Shown here: positions 17,331 to 26,985 of the stretch, one piece after another
Layout: each line of letters begins with the position of its first letter
How positions within the stretch are numbered: position 1 is the first letter of the stretch
NCBI RefSeq assembly: GCF_022664455.2
Contig: NZ_JAKRKC020000001.1
Span: forward strand, 3,105,001 to 3,169,000
Direction: 5' to 3'
DNA from: Actinomadura luzonensis
GTDB lineage: Bacteria; Actinomycetota; Actinomycetes; Streptosporangiales; Streptosporangiaceae
DNA length: 64,000 bases
Notes under the pieces: model-generated
Database searches by the model: none
The model's input: only the letters and a program-made list of their open reading frames with translations
Told to the model about the DNA's origin: nothing
Made by a program: the position numbers and the translations under genes

Positions 17331-18530
17331 TCAGGCAGGCGGGAAGGTATCGCAAATGAGCGCATATGGCCGCTCCAAAATGCGGGTCAGGATGATTACC
17401 GCTGACTTTTCCCCATTGAGCCGCAAGTCTGCCCGGAGCCGCTCGATGTCCACCGCCGAGCCGCGTTTCTTGATGGTGACGTTCCCGACGCTCCGCTCGC
17501 GCAGCGCCGCCCGCAGTTTCTTCAGCGAGAACGTCATGACCTCGTCCACCGCGTACCTGGCCGCCCATGGCGTGTCCACCGGCTCGTCGGCCGCGATGTA
17601 GGCGATGCGCCGGTCGATCAGCCGCCCGCCGACCAGCTCGGCCACCTCGGCCACCAGGTGCCCCCTGATCGCGGCGGGGTCGGGCTCGTAGACGTAGCGG
17701 CCCAGCGGACCGACAGGGGTGTCCGGCTCCTGGCCGGTCGCGGCCAGGGTGTGGCCGCCGGGCAGCAGCGTGGCCCGGCGGACCGGCCGGCGGCCGGCGC
17801 CCGTCCAGAGCGCGGCCTCCTTCAGCTCGCCCTTGTACGACACCCACTCGGTCTCCGACCCTTCGGGCATGTACTCGTAAGGGAAGCCGGGGGCGACCTT
17901 GACGCAGCCGCGGCGGGCCCGCGACAGCAGGTCGAGCACGGTGGGCCAGGGCGGCGAGTAGGCCATGGGGTCGAACGTGCGCCCCCGGCCGCCGCGCCTG
18001 GCCGGGTCGGCGAAGAGCGCGTCGTACTCCTCGGGCCGCACCGCCCCCGCGTTGCCCACGACCACCCGCACCCGGTCGCCGACGCCGAGCGCCTCGGCGT
18101 TGGCGGTGGCGACGGCGGCGGTCAGCGGGTCGACGTCGACGGCGGTGACCGTGCAGCCGGCCCGCGCCAGGGCCAGGAAGTCGCCGCCGATGCCGCAGCA
18201 GACGTCGAGGACGTGCGGGCCGGCGTCCGGGTCGGCGCCCGGGCCGGTGAGGCGGCGGGCGCGGTGCTCGGCGACCTCCTTGCGGGTGGACTGCTCCAGG
18301 CCGTGCGGCGTGAAGAACATCAGCCCGGCGTCCTCGCCGAACTTGGCCCGCGCCCGCTCGCGCAGGCCGGCCTGGGTGAGCGCGGCCGAGGTGAGCGCGG
18401 CGTCGTAGGTGCGGCGCAGCGTCGTGGCGGCGACCACCGGGTCGGCGCCGGCGGCCGTCAGCTCCCCGGCCTCGGCGAGCGCCTGCCGGCCGCGCGGGGT
18501 CAGGAGCTGTCGGAAGGCTTCGAGGTCCAC
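17331..18530 (-). CDS. Class I SAM-dependent methyltransferase with THUMP-like domain
   Basis: The product of about 399 residues has a central SAM-binding fold: VLDVCCGIGGDFLALAR motif I, VTAVDVDP motif II, and DALFADPARRGG as the motif IV region. An all-helical N-terminus precedes it. The C-terminal part (SVGNVTIKKRGSAVDIERLR) resembles the THUMP-like domain found in this actinobacterial family, suggesting RNA as substrate. The start is taken as the GTG at 18530, 11 bp after the end of the marR-type gene on the same strand. The exact target is unknown. Confidence 0.8.
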   Translation of the reverse strand: MDLEAFRQLLTPRGRQALAEAGELTAAGADPVVAATTLRRTYDAALTSAALTQAGLRERARAKFGEDAGLMFFTPHGLEQSTRKEVAEHRARRLTGPGADPDAGPHVLDVCCGIGGDFLALARAGCTVTAVDVDPLTAAVATANAEALGVGDRVRVVVGNAGAVRPEEYDALFADPARRGGRGRTFDPMAYSPPWPTVLDLLSRARRGCVKVAPGFPYEYMPEGSETEWVSYKGELKEAALWTGAGRRPVRRATLLPGGHTLAATGQEPDTPVGPLGRYVYEPDPAAIRGHLVAEVAELVGGRLIDRRIAYIAADEPVDTPWAARYAVDEVMTFSLKKLRAALRERSVGNVTIKKRGSAVDIERLRADLRLNGEKSAVIILTRILERPYALICDTFPPA

Positions 18531-18541
18531 GTCCCCCGACG

Positions 18542-19069
18542 CTACCGCTCCGCGGCCCCGTCCGGGACGCACGCGGGGGCCGGGGCGTCACCGAGGGACA
18601 GCAGGAGCTTGCGCAGCAGCCCGGCCAGCGCGTCGCGCTCGCCCCCGGTGAGCCCGGACAGCAGCCGCGCCTCGTGGGCGGCGTGCCGTTCGAGCAGGTC
18701 GTCGGCCACCCGCCGGCCCTCGGCGGTGAGCGCGACGAGCGTCATGCGCCGGTTGCCCGGGGCCGGCCACCGGTCCACGAGGCCGCGCTCGACCAGGTGG
18801 TCGACGCGGTTGGTGAGCGCGCCGGGGCTGACCATGGCGGCGGCGGAGAGGTCTTTCATGCACAGCCGGGCGTCCTCGGCGCGGAGCAGCGTGGCCAGCA
18901 TGTCGTACTCCCACGTCTCCAGCCCGTGCTCGGCCAGGAACTCCTTGACGCCGCGCTCCAGCAGCCGGGAGGCCCGGGAGACCCGGGCGACCACGCCGGC
19001 GGGGGAGACGTCGAGGCCGGGCCGGGCGCGGGCCCACTGACCGATGATCTCGTCCACCGCGTCGTCCAT
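18542..19069 (-). CDS. MarR family transcriptional regulator
   Basis: This 175-residue winged-helix repressor has the MarR pattern: EYDMLATLLRAEDARLCMKDLSAAAMVSPGALTNRVDHLVERGLV covers the recognition helix, and VALTAEGRRVADDLLERH the wing and dimer helix. It is transcribed away from an epimerase gene. The shared 90-bp gap holds repeated AAATGTTCGA elements that are likely operators. Its ligand is unknown. Confidence 0.88.
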   Translation of the reverse strand: MDDAVDEIIGQWARARPGLDVSPAGVVARVSRASRLLERGVKEFLAEHGLETWEYDMLATLLRAEDARLCMKDLSAAAMVSPGALTNRVDHLVERGLVDRWPAPGNRRMTLVALTAEGRRVADDLLERHAAHEARLLSGLTGGERDALAGLLRKLLLSLGDAPAPACVPDGAAER

Positions 19070-19082
19070 GAGCCTGATCCTA

Positions 19083-19149
19083 CGACATTGAAATGTTCGA
19101 CGTCGTCGAGTACCTTCGGCCTCGAAGTCTTCGATGTCAAAATGTTCGA
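19083..19149. promoter_or_regulatory. Putative MarR operator region
   Basis: The sequence AAATGTTCGA occurs twice in direct orientation (19091-19100 and 19140-19149). A near-perfect palindrome TCGAAGTCTTCGA (19122-19134) lies between them. The cluster fills the gap between the divergent regulator and epimerase genes and is far richer in A+T than its surroundings. Confidence 0.5.
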
Positions 19150-19159
19150 GGTGGGAACG

Positions 19160-20014
19160 ATGAAGGTGCTCGTGATCGGCGCGACCGGTTACATCGGGGC
19201 GGCCGTGGTGGAGCTGCTGACCGCGCGGGGCCACGAGGTGACGGCGTACGTGCGCCCGGCGGCGGACGGCGCCAGGCGGGTGCCCGGCGCCGCCCGGGAG
19301 CGCCACGGCGACCTGGCCGACCCGGCGGCGCTGGAGTCCGCGATCGACGCGGACGTGGACGTGGTCGTGCACGCCGGCCAGCTCACCGGAGACCGGGAGA
19401 CCGACCTCGCGGTCGTCGGCGTGCCGGCCGCCGCCGGCAGGCGGCTGGTGTACGTCAGCGGCGTCTGGGTGCTCGGCGCGACCGACGGGGCCGACGAGGA
19501 CAGCCCCGCGAGGCCCATCCCGCTCGTCGCCTACCGGGACGAGGTGGAGCGGCTGGTGCTCGGCGGCGGCGGCTCCGTGGTGCGGCCCGGCGTCGTGCAC
19601 GGCAAGGGCTCGGGCATCCCGGCGCTCCTTCGCGACCTGGCCGCCCAGCGCGGCACCGGCGTGTACGTCTCGGCCGCCGGCGAGGTGCCGACGTGGACGT
19701 TCGTGCACGTGGACGACCTGGCCGAGCTGATCGCGGCCGTGGTGGAGCGCGGCGTGCCGGCCGTCTACCACGCCGTCAGCGAGGAGGCCGTGCCCGTCTC
19801 CGGCGTGGCCGAGGCGGCGGCCCGGGCCGCGGGCGTCAAGGAGACGGCCGAGCCGTGGCCCCTGGAGGAGGCCGCGGAGGCGCTGGGGGCGGGCTTCGCC
19901 GAGGCGCTGGCCCTGAGCCAGCGGGTCTCCGCCGCCCGCACCCGCGCGGCGCTGGACTGGCGGCCGAGCCGCCCGGGCGTCGTCGCCGACCTCGCCGAGG
20001 GCTCGTACGTGTGA
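19160..20014 (+). CDS. NAD(P)-dependent epimerase/dehydratase family protein
   Basis: This extended-SDR protein of about 284 residues has the Rossmann motif MKVLVIGATGYIGAAVVELL and a HGDLADPAAL segment. RRLVYVSGVWVLG is the active-site strand region and TWTFVHVDDLAELIA is typical of the family. The usual YxxxK pair is not obvious; the segment reads PLVAYRDEVERLVL, so catalysis may be altered. It is divergent from the MarR-type gene and probably repressed by it. The substrate is unknown. Confidence 0.8.
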   Translation: MKVLVIGATGYIGAAVVELLTARGHEVTAYVRPAADGARRVPGAARERHGDLADPAALESAIDADVDVVVHAGQLTGDRETDLAVVGVPAAAGRRLVYVSGVWVLGATDGADEDSPARPIPLVAYRDEVERLVLGGGGSVVRPGVVHGKGSGIPALLRDLAAQRGTGVYVSAAGEVPTWTFVHVDDLAELIAAVVERGVPAVYHAVSEEAVPVSGVAEAAARAAGVKETAEPWPLEEAAEALGAGFAEALALSQRVSAARTRAALDWRPSRPGVVADLAEGSYV

Positions 20015-20066
20015 CGAGGCTCATGGCCGGATCTGATCGCTGTGAGCAGACGCCGACGCGTTCGTG

Positions 20067-20095
20067 TTGACTGTCAAGGCCCTCTTGCATATGTT
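20067..20095 (+). promoter_or_regulatory. groES-groEL promoter
   Basis: TTGACT (20067-20072) and TATGTT (20090-20095) are separated by 17 bp, a good match to the vegetative sigma consensus. The expected start site falls at the left edge of the CIRCE element. Confidence 0.65.
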
Positions 20096-20100
20096 TCCTG

Positions 20101-20127
20101 TTGGCACTCTCACCCTGAGAGTGCCAA
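20101..20127. promoter_or_regulatory. CIRCE operator (HrcA binding site)
   Basis: TTGGCACTC, a 9-bp spacer and GAGTGCCAA form a perfect inverted repeat matching the CIRCE element bound by the heat-shock repressor HrcA. Its position just after the promoter would block transcription initiation of groES-groEL at normal temperature. Confidence 0.9.
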
Positions 20128-20215
20128 CGTGCGACGAGGCAGGTCTGACACCCGCGACGGCAGGCCCAGCTGGTCGCCTCTTCTGATCATTCAAATCTGA
20201 AGGGGAGGTCCGATC

Positions 20216-20527
20216 GTGACGACCGCCACCAAGGTTCCCGTTAAGCCGCTCGGCGACCGCATCGTGGTTCAGCCGCTTGAGGCCGAGCAGACGACCGCTT
20301 CCGGCCTGGTCATCCCGGACACCGCCAAGGAGAAGCCGCAGGAGGGCCGAGTGCTCGCGGTGGGCCCCGGCAACTGGGACGAGGACGGCGAGAAGCGGAT
20401 TCCGCTCGACGTCTCCGAGGGCGACATCGTCCTCTACAGCAAGTACGGCGGCACCGAGGTCAAGTACGGCGGCGAGGAGTACCTCGTGCTCTCCGCCCGC
20501 GACGTTCTCGCGATCATCGAGAAGTAA
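20216..20527 (+). CDS. groES: Co-chaperonin GroES
   Basis: GroES caps the GroEL chamber during protein folding. The 103-residue product has [20 protein letters not shown] with the mobile loop [14 protein letters not shown], and the [24 protein letters not shown] core. It starts at a GTG with AGGGGAGG upstream and is under a CIRCE-controlled promoter. groEL follows 70 bp downstream. Confidence 0.97.
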   Translation: MTTATKVPVKPLGDRIVVQPLEAEQTTASGLVIPDTAKEKPQEGRVLAVGPGNWDEDGEKRIPLDVSEGDIVLYSKYGGTEVKYGGEEYLVLSARDVLAIIEK

Positions 20528-20558
20528 GCCGGATGCGTCGAGCCCCGGGCGCTCATAG

Positions 20559-22217
<1,659 letters not shown>

Positions 22218-22243
22218 CCGGTCCCTCGCAGCACCCCACCGTC

Positions 22244-22288
22244 ACGGCCCGTCTCCAGCCGCCTTCGCGCGGCCGGGGAACGGGCCGT
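22244..22288 (+). terminator. Terminator after groEL
   Basis: ACGGCCCGT (22244-22252) pairs with ACGGGCCGT (22280-22288). An inner CCG/CGG stem extends the hairpin. A short T-run (CTTTTCC) follows about 8 nt later. Confidence 0.6.
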
Positions 22289-22308
22289 CCGGCTTTTCCA
22301 GGGCCCCG

Positions 22309-22701
22309 TCAGGGGGCGGGCGCCGTGCCGAAGGGGTTGTCGATCGCGTAGCGCCAGTGCCCGTCGGGGCCGTGGCGGGCGACGTCCGTGGCGGTGCCCT
22401 CCAGGCGCACGCGCTCGCCGTCCGCGCCCGTGCCGTCGATCACCCAGTCCACGACGAGCAGGGCGAGGTCCCCCGAGACGTACACGTGCCTGGGCCGCAC
22501 CTCGATCGGCAGCCCGAGCGCCACGAACGCGGCGTTGGCCGCCCGCGCCTCCGCCCCGGCCAGCGGCCGGCCCGGCTCGGGGACGAACACCGCCCCCTCC
22601 TCGTAGACCTCCGCGAGCGCCGCCAGGTCACCGCTGTTGAACCGCTCGGCGAACACCGCCGGCACGTCCTGCGGCCGTGCCGCGAGCCGGGACGCCATCA
22701 T
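22309..22701 (-). CDS. SnoaL/DUF4440-like small protein
   Basis: This 130-residue protein of the NTF2-like fold has FAERFNSGDLAALAEVYEEGAVFVPEPGRPLAG at the N-terminus, the usual pattern of SnoaL and YybH-like domains. Such domains bind small hydrophobic ligands or act as cyclases or isomerases. It is divergent from an HxlR-type regulator, 62 bp away, which probably controls it. A specific function cannot be assigned. Confidence 0.75.
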   Translation of the reverse strand: MMASRLAARPQDVPAVFAERFNSGDLAALAEVYEEGAVFVPEPGRPLAGAEARAANAAFVALGLPIEVRPRHVYVSGDLALLVVDWVIDGTGADGERVRLEGTATDVARHGPDGHWRYAIDNPFGTAPAP

Positions 22702-22763
22702 CCATCCCCCGCCTTTCCGTTCGTTCGCGCGGATGTGCGCGGCACACGCTAGGAGGCGCCCTC

Positions 22764-23135
22764 GTGACTTCCCAAACGGTTGGCCACGGCGTCCGTCCGG
22801 GCCTGCCCGACGACCCGCGGGCCGCCGTGGCCGCGCCGAGCCCGTCGTGCCCGGTGGAGATCGCCCTCGACGCGCTGCGCGGCCGCTGGACCACGCTGGT
22901 GGTGCGCGAGCTGCTGCGGGGCGAGCGCACGTTCACGGAGCTGCGGCAGGCGCTGCCCGCGCTGTCGGACAAGGTCCTGTCCGACCGGCTGGCGCACCTG
23001 GCGGGGGCCGGGGTGCTCGTCCGCACCCGGCAGGCCGGCTGGCCGCCGCGCACCCGCTACCGGCTCACCCCGCGCGGCCGCCGGCTCGGGCCCGTGTTGC
23101 AGGCGTTGTGGGACTGGGGCGCGGAGCCGGAGTGA
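22764..23135 (+). CDS. HxlR family transcriptional regulator
   Basis: The product of about 123 residues is a winged-helix HxlR regulator: CPVEIALDALRGRWTTLVVRELL, FTELRQALPALSDKVLSDRLAHL and RTRYRLTPRGRRLGPVLQAL. The GTG start at 22764 has AGGAGG 7 nt upstream. It faces the SnoaL-like gene, a common regulator-target layout. The family often senses reactive or electrophilic compounds. Confidence 0.85.
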   Translation: MTSQTVGHGVRPGLPDDPRAAVAAPSPSCPVEIALDALRGRWTTLVVRELLRGERTFTELRQALPALSDKVLSDRLAHLAGAGVLVRTRQAGWPPRTRYRLTPRGRRLGPVLQALWDWGAEPE

Positions 23136-23162
23136 ATACCCTGGTCGCCGGGAGGTGGCGGG

Positions 23163-23777
23163 ATGGAGTACCGGCGGGCGGTGCGGAGGTTGCGGCGGCT
23201 CGCCGAGACGTGCGACCAGACGCGCAGGGTGGCGGCGGCCGAGCCGTTCCTGCGGGCGGCGTACGTGTTCGGCGAGCTGGTGGAGGGGGCCGATCCCGTC
23301 GACCGGCTCGAGGTCGTGCTCGTGGTGAACCTGCCGCCCGAGGAGGTGACCTGGGGCACGCAGCCGGCCGGCGCGGCCTGGCTGGTGGACTTCCTGGAGC
23401 TCGACAAGGGCGGCGTGAGCTTCTGGTGGCGCTCGTACCGGGAGCCGGTGTGGAACCACCTGATCAGGGAGCCGGTGCGGTTCTGGTCCGTGGAGGAGGG
23501 CATCGACGCGGGCGTGCTCGACGCGCTCGGCGACCGGCGCGCCGACCTGCTGCGGCGGGACGCGCCGCGCGGCGGCGAGGAGGAGGTGCGGGCCCGCACC
23601 GGAGAGGAGCTGGCGGCGGCGCTCGCGCATCTGCGTGAGGTGCGGCGCTCGTACTGGGACCGGAAGTGGCGGCGGCGGCACCGCGGCCTCGGCCGGTATC
23701 CGGAACACCAGCTGTGGGAGGCCGTGGCCGGCTACCTGGATCTCCTGGACGCCGACGACGACGGTCAACACTTGTAG
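23163..23777 (+). CDS. Conserved hypothetical protein (DUF7711-like)
   Basis: This soluble 204-residue protein has an N-terminal segment EYRRAVRRLRRLAETCDQTRR followed by DRLEVVLVVNLPPEEVTWG, AAWLVDFLELDKGG and PVWNHLIREPVRFW. A GGGAGG ribosome site lies upstream. The pattern resembles an uncharacterised actinobacterial family (DUF7711) that I recognise only tentatively. The Leu-Glu-Val-Val-Leu strand is somewhat like a nucleotidyltransferase core, but the Gly-Ser motif is absent. No function is known. Confidence 0.6.
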   Translation: MEYRRAVRRLRRLAETCDQTRRVAAAEPFLRAAYVFGELVEGADPVDRLEVVLVVNLPPEEVTWGTQPAGAAWLVDFLELDKGGVSFWWRSYREPVWNHLIREPVRFWSVEEGIDAGVLDALGDRRADLLRRDAPRGGEEEVRARTGEELAAALAHLREVRRSYWDRKWRRRHRGLGRYPEHQLWEAVAGYLDLLDADDDGQHL

Positions 23778-23818
23778 GCCAACACGTGTTGACAGTGGCG
23801 GCCGCTCCGGCCTACCGT
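23764..23818 (+). promoter_or_regulatory. Promoter and palindromic operator before the FAD monooxygenase
   Basis: TTGACA (23789-23794) and TACCGT (23813-23818) are 18 bp apart. A perfect 12-bp palindrome CAACACGTGTTG (23780-23791) overlaps the -35 box, and a related half-site GTCAACACTTG lies at 23764-23774. This is the layout of a repressor-blocked promoter. Confidence 0.55.
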
Positions 23819-23850
23819 TGTGCCAACAGACGTTGACCTAAGGAGGCGTC

Positions 23851-24996
23851 ATGGACGCCGAAGTGCTCATCGCCGGAGCCGGCCCCGCCGGGCTCACCGC
23901 CGCGATCGTCCTGGCCCAGCACGGCAGGCAGGTCCTCATCGTCGACGCGCAGGCCGAGGCGGCCCACACCTCACGCGCCGCCGTCGTGCACCCGCGCACC
24001 CTTGAGGTGCTGGAGCCGTACGGCGTGGCGGAGCGGCTGGCCGCGCACGGCGTCCACACCCCGGTCTTCACCATCCGCGACCGCGACAAGGTGCTGGTGC
24101 CGGTGCCCTTCGACGGCCTGCCCACCGCGTACCCGTACACGCTGATGATCTCCCAGGCCGACACCGAGGCCCACCTGCTGGCCCGCCTGGAGGAGCTCGG
24201 CGGCAAGGTGCTCAGGCCCGCCCGGGTGTGCGAGGTCGAACAGGACGCCGGCGGGGTCACCGCCACCCTGGACGACGGGCGCCGGGTCCGCGCCGCGTAC
24301 CTGATCGGCGCCGACGGGCTGCACAGCACCGTCCGCCGGAGCGCCGGGATCGCCTTCGAAGGCGGCACCTACGCCGAGTCGTTCGTGCTGGCCGACGTCC
24401 GGCTGTCCGGCGGGGTGCCGCGCGACGAGGTCGTCCTGTACTTCTCGCCGGCCGGGCTGGTCGTGCTCGCCCCGCTGCCCGGCGGCCTGCACCGCATCGT
24501 CGCCACCGTGGACGAGGCCCCCAAGGAGCCCGGCATCCCGTTCGTGCAGCGGCTCCTCGACACCCGCGGCCCCGAGGCCGAGCCCGCCCGGGTCGAGGAG
24601 CTGGTCTGGAGCTCGCGCTTCCGGGTGCACCACCGCATCGCCGGCGCCTACCGGAACGGCCGCGTCCTGCTCGCCGGCGACGCCGCCCACGTGCACTCGC
24701 CGGCCGGCGGCCAGGGCATGAACCTGGGCGTGGACGACGCCGTGCAGCTCGGCGAGGCGCTGGCCCGGGTGCTCGCCGGCGAGCCCGACGCCCTGCTCGA
24801 CTCCTACGCCGCCACCCGCCGCCCGCAGGCCCAACGGGTCGTCGCCCTCGCCGGGCGGCTCACCGCGCTGGCCACCGTCGCCTCGGGGCGCCGGGTGCTG
24901 CGCAACCTGGTGCTCGGGGTGGCGGGGCACGTCCCGGCCGTCCGGCGGCGGCTCGCCTGGCAGCTCTCCGGCCTCGACCGCCGCCCGGCCGCCTGA
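23851..24996 (+). CDS. FAD-dependent aromatic monooxygenase
   Basis: The 381-residue flavoprotein belongs to the PHBH/PheA class of FAD hydroxylases. The dinucleotide motif is VLIAGAGPAGLTAAIVLAQHG, the GD segment is AYLIGADGLHSTVRR, and the second FAD motif is GRVLLAGDAAHVHSPAGGQGMNLGV-like. An ideal TAAGGAGG ribosome site precedes the ATG. The protein lacks the C-terminal thioredoxin-like domain of larger phenol hydroxylases. It probably hydroxylates an aromatic compound or polyketide or helps detoxify one. No dedicated regulator is adjacent even though its promoter carries a strong palindrome. Confidence 0.85.
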   Translation: MDAEVLIAGAGPAGLTAAIVLAQHGRQVLIVDAQAEAAHTSRAAVVHPRTLEVLEPYGVAERLAAHGVHTPVFTIRDRDKVLVPVPFDGLPTAYPYTLMISQADTEAHLLARLEELGGKVLRPARVCEVEQDAGGVTATLDDGRRVRAAYLIGADGLHSTVRRSAGIAFEGGTYAESFVLADVRLSGGVPRDEVVLYFSPAGLVVLAPLPGGLHRIVATVDEAPKEPGIPFVQRLLDTRGPEAEPARVEELVWSSRFRVHHRIAGAYRNGRVLLAGDAAHVHSPAGGQGMNLGVDDAVQLGEALARVLAGEPDALLDSYAATRRPQAQRVVALAGRLTALATVASGRRVLRNLVLGVAGHVPAVRRRLAWQLSGLDRRPAA

Positions 24997-25020
24997 CCCT
25001 CCCACCCCGACCCTTGCCTT

Positions 25021-25185
25021 CTGGGGTGCGCGTCCTCTGCGGGGGGCTCGTCTGCTGGAGGTGCCCGTCCGTCAGGGGTGCCCGTCTCTCGGGGACGCGG
25101 GCCCGGGGGGTCCGTCTCCTGGGGTGCCCGTCTCTCGGGACGCGCGTCCCTTGGGAGTGAGCGTCTCTAGGGAGTGACCGCCCCG
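25021..25185. repeat. Degenerate non-coding tandem repeat
   Basis: The stretch between the monooxygenase and the sigma gene is built of imperfect units of about 15-17 bp related to GGGTGCCCGTCTCTC. One exact 19-bp copy occurs twice (25075-25093 and 25121-25139). No long protein-like frame runs through it. It occupies the left third of a 580-bp gap; the next 200 bp are very GC-rich with nothing I can recognise. Confidence 0.5.
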
Positions 25186-25399
25186 GGTCGTCGCGGGCCG
25201 GGCACTCGCTTCCGGGGCCGAGGACGCCGCCCTCCCGCATCCGGCTGGGCCCGCCGGCGGGGCGAGGGGCCGGGGCGGCGTCGGCGGGCTCGTGGGGCCC
25301 GCCACGGGGTGGTCCTGCCGGCGCGGTTCGCCCGGCGGGGCCCCAGCGCGGGGGCGTCAACGGTGGTTGCCGGATTTCGTTCGGTTGGGCGGAAGTGGG

Positions 25400-25560
25400 G
25401 GAAAAGGTGGATTAATGGAGTAAACCGGTGGGCGATGATAAGCGTCGAGGCCCTGGCAATTGTCGTGCATATCGGCTTATCGAGTGAAATATTATGTCAG
25501 CCATAAGCCTTAGTGTGGTCACGCGATTACTGCTGGTTATCGTCGCGTCAATGTGACCAA
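25400..25560 (+). promoter_or_regulatory. AT-rich control region of the SigD/ShbA-type sigma gene
   Basis: The last part of the 580-bp gap shifts abruptly to high A+T. It holds a TATTAT hexamer (25490-25495) and a 7-bp inverted repeat GGCTTAT/ATAAGCC (25474-25480 and 25503-25509) around it. Such a patch in this genome suggests a promoter region with protein binding sites. I could not fix a -35 box. Confidence 0.4.
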
Positions 25561-25576
25561 TCCGTAGCCGTTCGCG

Positions 25577-26242
25577 ATGACGACAGGCCGGATCAGTGCG
25601 GGCATCATGCCTATCGTGAGCGAGGGAAGCGTCGCCGACGCCAAAATTGGGGTAAGGCTCGCGTCGAGACTTCCGGCACGGACGGATGACTCCGACCTTA
25701 GGGAACTGACGAGCCTCGCCGTACAGGGGGATCGCAGCGCGATCGAATCCCTGCTCGGTGAGTTGCGTCCGATGGTGGTGCGGTATTGCCGCGCCAGGCT
25801 GGGCAGGGTTTCGGGGCAATATCACATTGCCGATGACGTCGCCCAGGAGGTCTGCATCGCGGTGTTGTCCGCGTTGCCGCGGTACCGGGACATGGGGCGG
25901 CCGTTCGCCTCCTTCGTCTTCGGCATCGCCTCGCACAAGGTGGCCGACGCGCTGCGGAGCTCGGTGCGCTCCGCCGTGCCGACGCAGGACCTGCCGGACG
26001 GGCCGGACGAGGGCCCGGGCCCGGAGGAGACCGTGGTCCGCTACATCGAGGTCGAGCACGCCCGCCGGCTGCTCGCCCGGCTGCCCGACAACCAGCGCGA
26101 ACTGCTCCTGCTGCGGGTCGTCTCCGGGCTGTCCGCCGAGGAGACCGGTAATGTACTCGGTATGTCACCAGGTGCGGTCCGCGTCGCCCAGCATCGGGCG
26201 CTGGCCAGGTTGCGGCAGATGGCGGAGCTGGAGTCGGCTTGA
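25577..26242 (+). CDS. shbA: SigD/ShbA-type RNA polymerase sigma factor
   Basis: This 221-residue group 4 (ECF-like) sigma factor has region 2 ([45 protein letters not shown]) and region 4 ([45 protein letters not shown]). It closely resembles ShbA, which drives transcription of the main sigma factor hrdB in Streptomyces, and mycobacterial SigD. Location supports this: DUF5319 and guaB genes follow, as in both groups. The ATG at 25577 has no clear ribosome site; an ATG at 25607 is an alternative. The next frame begins inside its stop codon. Confidence 0.88.
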   Translation: MTTGRISAGIMPIVSEGSVADAKIGVRLASRLPARTDDSDLRELTSLAVQGDRSAIESLLGELRPMVVRYCRARLGRVSGQYHIADDVAQEVCIAVLSALPRYRDMGRPFASFVFGIASHKVADALRSSVRSAVPTQDLPDGPDEGPGPEETVVRYIEVEHARRLLARLPDNQRELLLLRVVSGLSAEETGNVLGMSPGAVRVAQHRALARLRQMAELESA

Positions 26243-26514
26243 CGCCGGAGGACGAGACCGACGCGCTGTTCGACGTGCTCGGTCGTGGAGAGCTGCCCGG
26301 GCCAGGGTCCGCCCACGCGGGCGACCCGGCGGTGCGCGTGCTGGCCGCCCTGGTCGGTGAGGTTCTCGATCAACCGCCCGCGCTGGGCGGGCTTCGCGCG
26401 TTCGGAGGACGGCCCCGGTGTGCCGAGGCCGGCGACGGTGGCCGGAGCCGCTCCTCAGAGCCCGACGATCTCGGTCAGCGCCGCTCCTCCGTGTCGATGA
26501 CGCCGTCCACGTAG
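26239..26514 (+). CDS. Short RsdA-like anti-sigma factor candidate
   Basis: A TTG start overlaps the sigma factor stop (TTGA), giving a 91-residue frame. The first 45 residues ([16 protein letters not shown] and [13 protein letters not shown]) resemble the sigma-binding segment of RsdA, the anti-sigma-D factor that follows sigD in mycobacteria. A membrane helix and external domain are absent. After about residue 50 the sequence becomes low-complexity and runs 40 bp into the opposite DUF5319 gene. It may be a minimal soluble anti-sigma factor, or a truncated or decayed rsdA. Family likeness is by eye only. Confidence 0.5.
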   Translation: MTPEDETDALFDVLGRGELPGPGSAHAGDPAVRVLAALVGEVLDQPPALGGLRAFGGRPRCAEAGDGGRSRSSEPDDLGQRRSSVSMTPST

Positions 26515-26852
26515 CCCCGGGCGTACTCCCAGGTCACGTAGTCGGCGGGGTCGGGATGGAAGGCCGGCTCGTGCACCTGTGGCTGGCCTTTCTCGATCAT
26601 CTGCCGGAGGTTGCCGCGCAGCAGCTCCCAGTCGAAATAGTGCTGCTCACCACATTCCGGGCAGTCGAGCACGAGACCCAGCACCCCCTGCGGTTCGAGC
26701 AGGGAGCGGAAGACCTCGACGTCGGCGAGGTCGGTGATGGCCTCGTCACGCTCGGACGCGGTCAGTGGCTCCGCGTCGTCGAGCGCGCCCATCGCCGAGG
26801 AAGGGTCGTTCGGGTCGTCCGCGAACGGGTCGCGGGGGACGTCTTCCAGCAC
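26475..26852 (-). CDS. DUF5319 family protein
   Basis: The 125-residue acidic protein begins with RDPFADDPNDP and has a CPECGEQHYFDWELLRGNL segment with a CxxC pair that may bind metal. [17 protein letters not shown] ends it. This matches DUF5319, whose members lie between rsdA and guaB2 in mycobacteria, though here the gene is on the opposite strand. It starts at a GTG. Function is unknown; the conserved position suggests a link to the sigma factor or to GMP synthesis. Confidence 0.8.
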   Translation of the reverse strand: MLEDVPRDPFADDPNDPSSAMGALDDAEPLTASERDEAITDLADVEVFRSLLEPQGVLGLVLDCPECGEQHYFDWELLRGNLRQMIEKGQPQVHEPAFHPDPADYVTWEYARGYVDGVIDTEERR

Positions 26853-26985
26853 CTTCCCACCATATGACCGATGCGGCCCCAGCGGTGAGTATCTGACACC
26901 GGCGGTACGTGTCCCGTCCGGGTGACGGCCTCGATCCGGCCATCTCCCGGTCTGGTGCCGGCCATGTCCGCCGGGCCGCCGCGTG

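Noticed and set aside
24996-25400. Small genes within the GC-rich gap after the FAD hydroxylase
   Set aside because: The frames there are low-complexity Arg/Gly/Pro and show no start signals or recognisable motifs.
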